Shown here one piece after another: positions 49,918 to 58,072 of a DNA stretch of 64,000 bases. The notes beneath the pieces were generated by a model. It worked only from the letters and a program-made list of their open reading frames with translations, searched no databases and was not told where the DNA came from. This DNA is from Bacteroidota bacterium. Its GTDB lineage: Bacteria; Bacteroidota; Bacteroidia; Flavobacteriales; Weeksellaceae. Location: positions 124,001 to 188,000 of the forward strand of contig JAFAFC010000034.1 of assembly GCA_023423715.1 (NCBI GenBank), given 5' to 3'. The position numbers were made by a program, and so were the translations under genes. How positions within the stretch are numbered: the stretch's first letter is position 1; every line of letters starts with the position of its first letter.

Positions 49918-51378
49918 TTACAAAGAATAGTTTGGCGCTTCTTGGGTAATGATGACATCATGTGGATGCGATTCTTTCAAACCACTTCCCGTAATTTTCA
50001 CCATTTTACTATCTTTTTGAAGTGACGGAATATCTTTTGTTCCGCAATATCCCATTCCAGCGCGTAAACCTCCTGTCAATTGGAAAACCACATCTTCTAA
50101 TTTTCCTTTGTATGGTACACGACCTTCAATACCTTCTGGTACAAATTTTTTCGCTTCACTTTGGAAATAACGCTCTTTACCACCACGTTTCATTGCTGAA
50201 AGACTTCCCATACCTTGGTAGGATTTGAAGGTTCTTCCTTGGAAAATAATTTCCTCACCTGGCGCTTCTTCTGTTCCTGCGAACAAAGAACCTAACATTA
50301 CAGCATTTGCTCCTGAAGCAATTGCTTTAACAATATCTCCAGAAAGCTTAATACCACCATCGGCGATAACACTTACATTTCTAGTTTTCGCGTACTCGTA
50401 AACATTGTAAATTGCAGAAAGTTGAGGAACACCAACACCCGCCACAACTCGCGTTGTACAGATAGAACCTGGTCCAACTCCTACTTTAATTACGTTTGCA
50501 CCAGCATCAATTAAAGCCTCTGCTGCTTCTGCAGTTACTACATTTCCACCAACGATATCTAAATTCGGGAATGCTGCTTTAATTTCAGAAATCTTATCAA
50601 TTACGCCTTTCGAATGTCCGTGAGCTGAGTCAATAGCTACAATATCCACTCCAGCAGCAACTAATGCCTCAATACGCTCCATGGTATCAACTCCAACGCC
50701 AACTCCCGCACCAACGATTAATCTACCGTTTTGGTCTTTGTTTGCATTTGGATACTCCATTTGATTATCGATATCCTTAATCGTAATTAAACCAACCAAT
50801 TTGTTGTTTGCATCTACGATAGGAAGTTTTTCAACACGATTTTGAAGCAAAATTTTCTTCGCTTGCTCCAAGTCTGTATTTTTATCCGAAGTGATGATGT
50901 TTTCTTTGGTCATCAACTCCTCCACTTTCATGGCAAGGTTTTCTTGATATTTCACATCACGATTGGTGATAATTCCGATTAACGTATTTTCAACATCAAC
51001 AACAGGTAAACCAGAAATCTTATAACGTTGCATTAACTCTTTCGCTTCACCTAATGTATGGTCTTTCGAAAGTGTTACCGGATCCGAAATCATTCCGTTT
51101 TCCGAACGTTTTACTTTATTTACTTGAGCAGCTTGCTCTGCAATTGTCATGTTTTTATGGATAAAACCAAGACCCCCAACACGAGCCAATGCAATAGCCA
51201 AATCCGCTTCGGTTACGGTGTCCATAGCCGCAGAAACAATAGGAACGTTAAGGGTAATTTTATCTGTTAATCTTGATTTTAAAGAAACCTGAGAAGGTAG
51301 AACTTCTGAATAAGAAGGAATCAAAAGAACGTCGTCGAAAGTGATCGCTTCTTCTACAATTTTGTTATGTATAGACAT
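49918..51378 (-). CDS. guaB: Inosine-5'-monophosphate dehydrogenase
   Basis: Oxidises IMP to XMP, the committed step to GMP. The 486-residue protein starts MSIHNKIVEEAITFDDVLLIPSYSEVLP, has two CBS domains at about 95-210 (ISGLPVVDVENTLIGIIT, VEKLPIVDANNKLVGLITI), and catalytic Cys307 in GPGSICTTRVVAGVG. The flap contains GRVPYKGKLEDVVFQ. CBS domains suggest allosteric control by purine nucleotides. A -7 box (51393-51400) gives a leader of about 9 nt. Confidence 0.97.
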   Translation of the reverse strand: MSIHNKIVEEAITFDDVLLIPSYSEVLPSQVSLKSRLTDKITLNVPIVSAAMDTVTEADLAIALARVGGLGFIHKNMTIAEQAAQVNKVKRSENGMISDPVTLSKDHTLGEAKELMQRYKISGLPVVDVENTLIGIITNRDVKYQENLAMKVEELMTKENIITSDKNTDLEQAKKILLQNRVEKLPIVDANNKLVGLITIKDIDNQMEYPNANKDQNGRLIVGAGVGVGVDTMERIEALVAAGVDIVAIDSAHGHSKGVIDKISEIKAAFPNLDIVGGNVVTAEAAEALIDAGANVIKVGVGPGSICTTRVVAGVGVPQLSAIYNVYEYAKTRNVSVIADGGIKLSGDIVKAIASGANAVMLGSLFAGTEEAPGEEIIFQGRTFKSYQGMGSLSAMKRGGKERYFQSEAKKFVPEGIEGRVPYKGKLEDVVFQLTGGLRAGMGYCGTKDIPSLQKDSKMVKITGSGLKESHPHDVIITQEAPNYSL

Positions 51379-51392
51379 CTTTACTTTCTGTG

Positions 51393-51400
51393 CAAAATTA
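51393..51400 (-). promoter_or_regulatory. Predicted -7 box of guaB
   Basis: TAATTTTG on the minus strand, close to the ATG at 51378, so the leader is about 9 nt. No purine riboswitch fits in that space. Confidence 0.4.
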
Positions 51401-51520
51401 GTCTATTTTAATGAAAATGAAAAATTTTTGTGGGAATGTAAATTAAAATTAATGCAATAGACGATATCAATGCTGGAAATGAATCTAATTTTTAATAGCC
51501 AACTAAAGAAAATAATACCT

Positions 51521-53173
51521 CTAGAAACGGCTTATGATTCCCCAGTGGATTTTGGTATCGCGGAAATTAAAAGGATTTCCGACCTGACTTCCGTTCGAAA
51601 TTTGGAAACTCATGAGTCCAATCGGTAAGAAGAAATTGAATCCAAAACCGAAACTATAAAGCTTTGGATCAACTCCCAAACTTTTGTTTTGAATTTGACC
51701 AAATTGGGCAAACACATCAAAAAAAGCTTGTTGATTCACCAAATAACGATATTCGGCACCTCCATAAGCATAAAAATTAGCGAGAATTGCATTTTCATTA
51801 AATCCGCGAAGTGAATTCCAGCCTCCAATTCGGAATAACTCGTTTTCGGCTAAATCGTTTTTAGAATTCAATAAGGCTGATTCTGCTTTGATGTTAATAT
51901 AATGCCTTCCTTTTAAATGAAAATTCTTCTCCCCTAAAATATAATAGCGAACCACTGAGCCTTTGGATTGGTCGGCATCATAACGAGTCGAAAGAAAATC
52001 CAATTCGGCACGAATTCTAGAATCAAAAACAAAAAGTTCTACATCCGTTGGCTTTTGATACTCATACCAAACTCCCGCTCCACTTCGATTAAACTCTTGT
52101 GCAGCAGTATATAACGAATCCAAAACAGAAGAAACTTCAAAATTTCCGCGAACACCAATTTTTTGTTTTGGCGTCATTTGATAGAACAATCCAGGATGCA
52201 TTTTCACATTAGCAAACGTGGAATCTTGGCGGTAAATATTCATCTGAACATCCAAACCAACATTGGATTTAAACAAATACGGAATACTCGTTTTCAGATC
52301 AAACGTTTGACCTTTATTGGGATTTCGCTGCCAGTATAAACTTACATCCTCGAAACCGTTGAACATATTTCGAAAAGCAACATTTAGCGTTCCGTTGAAA
52401 GAAAATTTATCGCTTTCGTTATTTCCAAAACCAATAATTCCATCAAATGTATTGGACTTTTTTTTCTGGAATTGAAGAAAAACTTGCGTAGAATCTTTTG
52501 TGAATAAGGTTTGTGGCGGTTGCTCCAACAAAACAAAAGGATGATTTTGAAGACTTTTTTGAAGATTTGCAAGCTGCCCAACTTCGTAGTCCTTACCAAC
52601 AAATTCCTTTTCTAAATTCTTCTTGAATCGTTTTGGAATTTTTTCATAGCCTTTCAAAACCAAACCATCAATTTTGCGCTTTTGTCCTAAATCAACTGAA
52701 AGTCTGACTTGAGGGCGGTTGTTTTTTAAGCCTTGATATTCCGTTTTTACCCGACTAAACGCAAAGCCTTTTGCCACAAAATGTTGATTGATTGTTTTCC
52801 GAATGGAATCTAAATTCGTTGTAGAAAACGTTTTTGATTTCTTCAATTCATCGGCTAAACTACCTTCCAATTGAATATCAGCGACATTGAAATTCTCGCC
52901 TTTGTCGTAAAAAATTTGAATTTCATTCGGAGTTTCTTTGACATCAATAACTTTCGTGTAGAAATAATTGGATTGGGAAAGAGAATCTAAAAACTGAACC
53001 GCCGAAAGTGAATCTTTCTTTGGCTTCGAAATCTTCGTTTCGACATCAATTAGTTGAAAGATTTTCTTTTGAGCTTGTAACCAAAAACTTCCCATTAAAA
53101 AAACAAAAATCCAAAACCGGGTTTCCTTATAAAAAGAAACGAAGAATTGGTTATTTTGCTTTGGGGTGGTCAT
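51521..53173 (-). CDS. Omp85-family outer-membrane beta-barrel protein
   Basis: BamA/TamA-like outer-membrane protein of 550 residues. A signal peptide sits after an extended N-terminus (FWIFVFLMGSFWLQAQ, about 22-35). Residues of about 70-215 look like two POTRA-type domains (IQIFYDKGENFNVADIQLEGSL; RKIDGLVLKGYEKIPKRFKKN). The barrel has the Omp85 motif IGGWNSLRGFNENAI and a terminal aromatic residue (GIISRF). It is shorter than BamA, so a TamA-like or FhaC-like role is possible. Last gene of the operon led by the beta-helix lipoprotein. Confidence 0.85.
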   Translation of the reverse strand: MTTPKQNNQFFVSFYKETRFWIFVFLMGSFWLQAQKKIFQLIDVETKISKPKKDSLSAVQFLDSLSQSNYFYTKVIDVKETPNEIQIFYDKGENFNVADIQLEGSLADELKKSKTFSTTNLDSIRKTINQHFVAKGFAFSRVKTEYQGLKNNRPQVRLSVDLGQKRKIDGLVLKGYEKIPKRFKKNLEKEFVGKDYEVGQLANLQKSLQNHPFVLLEQPPQTLFTKDSTQVFLQFQKKKSNTFDGIIGFGNNESDKFSFNGTLNVAFRNMFNGFEDVSLYWQRNPNKGQTFDLKTSIPYLFKSNVGLDVQMNIYRQDSTFANVKMHPGLFYQMTPKQKIGVRGNFEVSSVLDSLYTAAQEFNRSGAGVWYEYQKPTDVELFVFDSRIRAELDFLSTRYDADQSKGSVVRYYILGEKNFHLKGRHYINIKAESALLNSKNDLAENELFRIGGWNSLRGFNENAILANFYAYGGAEYRYLVNQQAFFDVFAQFGQIQNKSLGVDPKLYSFGFGFNFFLPIGLMSFQISNGSQVGNPFNFRDTKIHWGIISRF

Positions 53174-53202
53174 ATTCCAATAACTGAATCGCGCCCGGAA
53201 TA

Positions 53203-53721
53203 TTATTTTGAAGGACTCATTTTAGGCGCTTCGAATTGTTTAATTTCTAAATCGGAACTTAAATTCGGAAAAAACGTTAGTATTTGTTCCTTCTTTTGAT
53301 TCATCGTGTTAATCAACGTCCATGATTTTCCTTCATCTTCGGAAATCGCAATTAACATCAATTGCGTTGAAAAACGTTTCTTGTTTTTCGAAGCTTCCAA
53401 AACCGTAGTTTCTATAATCGGAATTTGAATCTCGCCATCTTTTTTAGCCATTTTTCCACCGTGTTTATGCGAAATACTTTTGATAGAAACGCCTTCCTCT
53501 TTTGTCTTCTGGGTTGCCATTTTCAGCATTTTGACCACGTTGGGTTTTCCACCCACCATCGCAAAAACCTTTGGATACATATAATCTACCAAAGACTCAT
53601 AATTTCCGGCCAACAAATTCTGTCGATATTCCTTTAACGTCTTGTTTAAACTAGCATTTGTCGTTTGAGCAAATGCAAAAACTGAAAAAGTAAAAGCGAT
53701 AAAAAAGAAACGTGCTTTCAT
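53203..53721 (-). CDS. Small secreted protein of unknown function
   Basis: 172 residues with signal peptide MKARFFFIAFTFSVFAFAQ. The mature part resembles a small alpha/beta domain (LKEYRQNLLAGNYESLVDYMYPKVFAMVGGKPNV, shown as LLAGNYESLVDYMYPKVF and VVKMLKMATQKTKEEG) of about 150 residues. The ATG at 53719-53721 is used; a TTG 12 bp upstream overlaps the SDR stop region. Encoded between the SDR and Omp85 genes, so it may help surface assembly, which is inference from position. Confidence 0.7.
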   Translation of the reverse strand: MKARFFFIAFTFSVFAFAQTTNASLNKTLKEYRQNLLAGNYESLVDYMYPKVFAMVGGKPNVVKMLKMATQKTKEEGVSIKSISHKHGGKMAKKDGEIQIPIIETTVLEASKNKKRFSTQLMLIAISEDEGKSWTLINTMNQKKEQILTFFPNLSSDLEIKQFEAPKMSPSK

Positions 53722-53725
53722 GGTT

Positions 53726-54523
53726 TTAATCAAGATGATTGTATTTTTTCATTAAGTTTTCGTACACCTTTTGTGGAAGAATCCATTTCAAGGGAACTCC
53801 AATTTTCTGCCCCATTTTTCCGAAATAGTAATGGGCTTTCCAAGATTTTTTCTGAAGCAATTTATCCACATAAACCGCAACATCCAAAGGTTCTGTTCCG
53901 TCATTCACGTGCGAATTCATCAAGTCAAGAACTTTGGAAAATATCTTCTGATACGGCTCAGAAACCGAAGTTTTCACACGATGGTCCGCAATATTGGTTT
54001 TGATGTCACCTAAATGCAGAGAACAAACATCCACATTCCAAGGATAAACTTCATAGCGCATTGCTTCTACCACTTTATCTAAAGCCGATTTTGAAGCCGA
54101 ATAAAAACCGCGAAACGGCAAACCCATTTCCGATCCAATACTAGAAACATTAATAATTTGACCTCTTTTTTGATTTCGCATCGACGGCATCACGGCACTC
54201 ATCGTTTGCACGGCTCCAATCAAGTTCAGATTAAAGAGCTTGCTAATATCTTCTTTCGTAGAATCTTCAACGGCACCAACCATCCCCATTCCAGCATTAT
54301 TTATCAAAACATCAATTCGATTTGTTTTTGAAAGAATTTCATCAATCGCGTCTTGAATTTGATCTTTATCGGTAATATCTGTCGGAATCGTTTTAAAATA
54401 AGGCGAATCCACATTTTTACGGCTCAAACCAAAAACTTGATTTCCTTTTTTTCCAAAATATTCCGCCATAACGAAACCAATTCCTGTAGAAGTTCCCGTT
54501 ATCACAAGTACTTTATTCTCCAT
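53726..54523 (-). CDS. Short-chain dehydrogenase/reductase
   Basis: NAD(P)-dependent oxidoreductase of 265 residues with VLVITGTSTGIGFVMAEYFG (TGxxxGIG cofactor site), LINNAGMGMVGAV, and catalytic Tyr/Lys in GFYSASKSALDKV. The LSRKNVDSPYF loop suggests NADP preference. Substrate unknown. It overlaps aroA by 11 bp upstream and lies 4 bp before the secreted-protein ATG, so it is part of the operon. Confidence 0.88.
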   Translation of the reverse strand: MENKVLVITGTSTGIGFVMAEYFGKKGNQVFGLSRKNVDSPYFKTIPTDITDKDQIQDAIDEILSKTNRIDVLINNAGMGMVGAVEDSTKEDISKLFNLNLIGAVQTMSAVMPSMRNQKRGQIINVSSIGSEMGLPFRGFYSASKSALDKVVEAMRYEVYPWNVDVCSLHLGDIKTNIADHRVKTSVSEPYQKIFSKVLDLMNSHVNDGTEPLDVAVYVDKLLQKKSWKAHYYFGKMGQKIGVPLKWILPQKVYENLMKKYNHLD

Positions 54524-55754
54524 CCGTTATCGTTTCTGTAATATTTTCTAGATCGATCCAAAAATCAGGATACGATTTTTCTACAACATCATCATTTTCG
54601 ATTGTTAAAGGAATTTGCAAGCACATCGGTGCAAAACTCATCGCCATTCGATGATCGTTATAAGTAGCGATACTCACCGGAAATAGAGGTTCACCAAACG
54701 AAATAGAACGAATACTAGCATCCGTTATTTCCGTTTCGCAACCGAGTTTTCGAAGCTCATTTTGCAACGCAACCAATCGGTCGGTTTCCTTTACTTTCAA
54801 TGTCTCTAAACCATTAATTTCAAACGGAACTTTGAAAGCAACTGCCGTTACACAAAGCGTTTGCGCAATGTCGGGACAGTCATTCATATTCAAAGAAACC
54901 TTTTCTGGCATCTGAAAATAGTTTTCTGGAAATAAACTCAAGGAAAAATCAGCTTCATCCGTAACTGAATTCACACCAAAAAAGTCCCAATAAATTTCTT
55001 TCAAACGCGAATCACCTTGTAAGGAATACGTTTTGAAACTCTTTAACGTAATCGGTTGTCTTCCAATCGCAGCCATTGAGTAAAAATAACTCGCCGAACT
55101 CCAATCGCTTTCTACTTCATAATGAATCAGCGAAGACATGGTATGTTCTTTTTTGAAAGGAAAAACACGAATGCGATTTCCTTCAAATTCACTTTTAATA
55201 CTAACTTCGGAAAGAATTTTTAGTGTCATTTCCAAATACGGTCGCGAGGTGATTTTACCTTCCAATTGAAGATCCAATCCATTTTCTAATTTTCCGCCAA
55301 TCAACAATAAAGAGGTGATAAATTGCGATGAAATATTCGCTGGAATCTTTACCAAGCTTTTAGAAAGTTTCTTTCCTGTAATTTTTAACGGCGGAAAACC
55401 TTCGTTCTCCAAATACTCAATATCCGCACCTAACGTTCGTAATGCGTCAACCAAATATTGAATTGGTCGTTGTTTCATACGATCAGAACCTGTAAGAATA
55501 ACTTCTCGCCCTTCTTGAATTGCAAAAAAAGACGTCAAAAAACGCATCGCCGTTCCTGCGTGGTGAATGTCAATCGTGGTTTCGTCGGATGCTAATGCTT
55601 TTTGCATTAATTGAGAATCTTGAGAGTTCGAAAGGTTGCCAATCAAGATGTTGCCAAACAATTCCTTTAAAATCAACAAACGATTCGAAATACTTTTCGA
55701 ACCGGTAATCTGTATGGTTTGATGGTCTTTGAGTAGTGCTTTTTTTAAATACAT
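54513..55754 (-). CDS. aroA: 3-phosphoshikimate 1-carboxyvinyltransferase (EPSP synthase)
   Basis: Sixth step of the shikimate pathway: PEP plus shikimate-3-phosphate to EPSP. The 413-residue protein has GSKSISNRLLILKELFG, HHAGTAMRFLTSFFA and, near the C-terminus, LKVKETDRLVALQNELRKLG and YNDHRMAMSFAPMCLQ. No shikimate neighbours are visible; the operon instead mixes aroA with envelope and SDR genes. Confidence 0.94.
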   Translation of the reverse strand: MYLKKALLKDHQTIQITGSKSISNRLLILKELFGNILIGNLSNSQDSQLMQKALASDETTIDIHHAGTAMRFLTSFFAIQEGREVILTGSDRMKQRPIQYLVDALRTLGADIEYLENEGFPPLKITGKKLSKSLVKIPANISSQFITSLLLIGGKLENGLDLQLEGKITSRPYLEMTLKILSEVSIKSEFEGNRIRVFPFKKEHTMSSLIHYEVESDWSSASYFYSMAAIGRQPITLKSFKTYSLQGDSRLKEIYWDFFGVNSVTDEADFSLSLFPENYFQMPEKVSLNMNDCPDIAQTLCVTAVAFKVPFEINGLETLKVKETDRLVALQNELRKLGCETEITDASIRSISFGEPLFPVSIATYNDHRMAMSFAPMCLQIPLTIENDDVVEKSYPDFWIDLENITETITDGE

Positions 55755-55774
55755 TTAAAAAAGTATTGCGTTTT

Positions 55775-56107
55775 TTATTTTTTATGAAGTTTTTCGTTGT
55801 TCTGATGTCTATCGGAATCGCGTTCGGTTTTCTTTTTCATTTTCGCGTCAAAAGCGGCTTGAAGATCAACTCCTGTTTGATTTGCCAAACATAAAGTCAC
55901 AAACAAAACATCGGCTAATTCCTCACCTAAATCTTTTGTTTTATCAGATTCTTTTTCGCTTTGCTCGCCATATCTTCTTGCGATAATTCGGGCAACTTCG
56001 CCTACTTCTTCGGTAAGCATTGCCATATTGGTTAGCTCATTGAAATAGCGAACTCCAATCGTTTTTATCCACTCATCAACTTCGTGTTGAAGCTTTGTAA
56101 TCTCCAT
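55775..56107 (-). CDS. MazG-like nucleotide pyrophosphohydrolase
   Basis: Single-domain MazG of 110 residues that likely hydrolyses (d)NTPs to monophosphates and pyrophosphate, cleaning the nucleotide pool. Metal-binding acidic motifs: LTEEVGEVARIIARRYGEQ and LGEELADVLFVTLCLA. A Lys/Arg-rich tail follows. Lies 21 bp upstream of aroA in the operon. Confidence 0.88.
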   Translation of the reverse strand: MEITKLQHEVDEWIKTIGVRYFNELTNMAMLTEEVGEVARIIARRYGEQSEKESDKTKDLGEELADVLFVTLCLANQTGVDLQAAFDAKMKKKTERDSDRHQNNEKLHKK

Positions 56108-56134
56108 TTCCTCTTCGAATTTTAAAACTATATG

Positions 56135-57535
56135 TTATTGATAAGCGCCTAAACTAGGATTTAAAGTTCTCGAAATACCAACTAAATCTTTCGGAACCGT
56201 ATTTGCAATCGTTACATTTCCTTTATTCTTAGCCGGAGAGCCTTCTCCCAAACGCATATTCATCTTTGAAATATACGGAAAAAGGAATTTCGGATCTTCA
56301 TTTTTCAAGGAATTAATAACATTCGGATTTCCATCGAAGACAAATCCTGCTTGATCCGTATATTTCAATAAAGAATTGGTGATCGTATAATTGAAATTCT
56401 GCCCTGATTTTGGAGAAAATAGAATCGAATTTGAATTAACTCCGTAAACAATTGAATTCTTAAGATTTAATTTAATATCACCCGTCAATGTTTTTCCAGT
56501 TGCGTTTTTCCATTCATTGGAAGCAACTAAAGAAAGTCCTGGTAAAGAGGAATTCAAACGCCAATAATTAGCTAATGTTACATGCGTAAAATCGGCTGTA
56601 CTTCCTGCAAACAAACCAACATTGGCATTTCCGCAATTGTTCATCACCAAGTTTTCCGCTTTAACAACGGATTGAACGGCTTCGATACCATAATTTTGAA
56701 ACGTATGTATAAACGAGTTTTGAATTGTTGCTTCGGCTTTATTTAAAGTAAAACCTGTTGTTCCACCAAAAACACGTGCGTAGTTCATGGATAATTTCGA
56801 ACCTTCCTCAAAACGAATTCCGTTCCAGTTTAAAGGAATCGTATCGTATTTAAGGTCATTACGATCGCCACGTAACACCACTTCGTCATTTAATGTTCCT
56901 TCAATTGTTAATTTAGCGTTTTTAGAAATTTTCATTCCACTATTTTTAGTGAAATAAACTTTGGTTCCTTTTTGTATTTGAAGTTCTTTTCCTTCGGCTA
57001 CAGTCAAATCTCCATAAATAATTTTGGCTTTAGAGTTTGTCCAAACTGTATTTTGAGAAACGATATTCGGATTGGTCTTGCTTTCAATAAAAAACTCGGC
57101 ATCTTGAACAACGGACAATAAAGTCACATGTTGATTAAGACTTCCTCCTTCAAAAACCACTTGATCTTCCGCGATCGCTTCTTTTGCATTAGCCACTGGT
57201 GCGATTTCGATAAAAACGTACAAACTGTCTTTTTTACGTAGCGGGATATTTTGAAAATCGGTTCCAGCCTTTCCATCCACATTAATACGGTATGGCGACG
57301 AAGTCCCTCCTTTCAAAGAAATATTAGGAATGATGACATCTTTATTTTCAGTATTATAAACTTTAAATGCGTAGGTTTCTGACCGAACTTGATTGTAAAT
57401 CGTATCGCAAAAAACCGTGTCTCTAGAAAATCGTAAATCTTTGGATGGTTGATCGAATGAAATCTCATCATTCTTACAAGCCGTTGTTAAAAGAAGCGCC
57501 CAGAAGGCTGCAATAAATAAAAATCTGAGTTTCAT
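56135..57535 (-). CDS. Lipoprotein with right-handed beta-helix fold
   Basis: Probable outer-membrane lipoprotein of 466 residues. The lipoprotein signal MKLRFLFIAAFWALLLTTAC has the lipidated Cys at residue 20. The body has repeated helix-turn motifs (LTVAEGKELQIQKGTKVYF, KNAKLTIEGTLNDEVVLRG, LNKAEATIQNSFIHTF, SLLKYTDQAGF) and ends in SRTLNPSLGAYQ, like surface proteins with a choice-of-anchor Q tail. ATG (57533-57535) is used; a TTG lies just upstream. First gene of the six-gene minus-strand unit. Confidence 0.82.
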   Translation of the reverse strand: MKLRFLFIAAFWALLLTTACKNDEISFDQPSKDLRFSRDTVFCDTIYNQVRSETYAFKVYNTENKDVIIPNISLKGGTSSPYRINVDGKAGTDFQNIPLRKKDSLYVFIEIAPVANAKEAIAEDQVVFEGGSLNQHVTLLSVVQDAEFFIESKTNPNIVSQNTVWTNSKAKIIYGDLTVAEGKELQIQKGTKVYFTKNSGMKISKNAKLTIEGTLNDEVVLRGDRNDLKYDTIPLNWNGIRFEEGSKLSMNYARVFGGTTGFTLNKAEATIQNSFIHTFQNYGIEAVQSVVKAENLVMNNCGNANVGLFAGSTADFTHVTLANYWRLNSSLPGLSLVASNEWKNATGKTLTGDIKLNLKNSIVYGVNSNSILFSPKSGQNFNYTITNSLLKYTDQAGFVFDGNPNVINSLKNEDPKFLFPYISKMNMRLGEGSPAKNKGNVTIANTVPKDLVGISRTLNPSLGAYQ

Positions 57536-57614
57536 CAATCTATGAATATTCGTAGTTCAAAGGTACTTATTTTTACTGAACTCTTTTATCATCAAAATAT
57601 TATTCTTAATAAGT

Positions 57615-57645
57615 TTTGCAAGTTCAAAAAAAAGTACTATTTTTG
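57615..57645 (+). promoter_or_regulatory. Full -33/-7 promoter of rpmE2
   Basis: TTTG (57615-57618), exactly 19 bp, TATTTTTG (57638-57645). The leader would run about 79 nt to the ATG at 57730. Confidence 0.72.
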
Positions 57646-57651
57646 CCACCT

Positions 57652-57729
57652 AAAATAACGGATAAAAAATCCATTACTACTTTTATCCAATATAAAATAA
57701 ATACGTAATAAAGTAATTTTTAGCATATC
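57652..57729 (+). promoter_or_regulatory. Structured leader of rpmE2
   Basis: Perfect stem GGATAAAA / TTTTATCC (57660-57667 with 57681-57688). ATTACT in its loop (57673-57678) is complementary to AGTAAT (57712-57717) just before the start codon, so a pseudoknot is possible. It may be an autoregulatory L31 leader. No database match can be claimed. Confidence 0.4.
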
Positions 57730-57981
57730 ATGAAAAAAGGAATTCACCCTGAAAATTATAGATTAGTTGCTTTCAAAGACATGAGTAACGATGAAGTTTT
57801 CATTTGCAAATCAACTGCTGACACAAAAGATACAATTGAGTACGAAGGACAAGAATATCCATTAATCAAAATGGAAATCTCTTCTACATCTCACCCATTC
57901 TACACAGGAAAAGTAAAACTTGTAGATACAGCGGGTAGAGTTGACAAGTTCATGAATAAATACAAAAAATTCGCTAAGTAA
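57730..57981 (+). CDS. rpmE2: 50S ribosomal protein L31, type B
   Basis: The 83-residue large-subunit protein starts MKKGIHPENYRLVAFKDMSN and contains MEISSTSHPFYTGKVKLVDT, the bL31 signature. It lacks the CxxC zinc pair, so it is the zinc-free B type. It is transcribed from its own strong promoter and ends at a terminator. The GlmU-like gene follows, a pairing I recall from other Bacteroidota. Confidence 0.96.
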   Translation: MKKGIHPENYRLVAFKDMSNDEVFICKSTADTKDTIEYEGQEYPLIKMEISSTSHPFYTGKVKLVDTAGRVDKFMNKYKKFAK

Positions 57982-58004
57982 TTTTTGTATTTTACATTAT
58001 AATT

Positions 58005-58038
58005 AAAGTCTTTCAGGATTCTGAAAGACTTTTTTTTA
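58005..58038 (+). terminator. Terminator after rpmE2
   Basis: 11-bp stem AAGTCTTTCAG / CTGAAAGACTT with a 4-nt loop and eight Ts. Confidence 0.88.
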
Positions 58039-58041
58039 TTG

Positions 58042-58049
58042 TATTTTTG
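58042..58049 (+). promoter_or_regulatory. Predicted -7 box of the GlmU-like gene
   Basis: TATTTTTG directly after the rpmE2 terminator, 23 bp before the ATG at 58073. Confidence 0.4.
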
Positions 58050-58072
58050 TTCTGACAATATAGAAAAATCAT

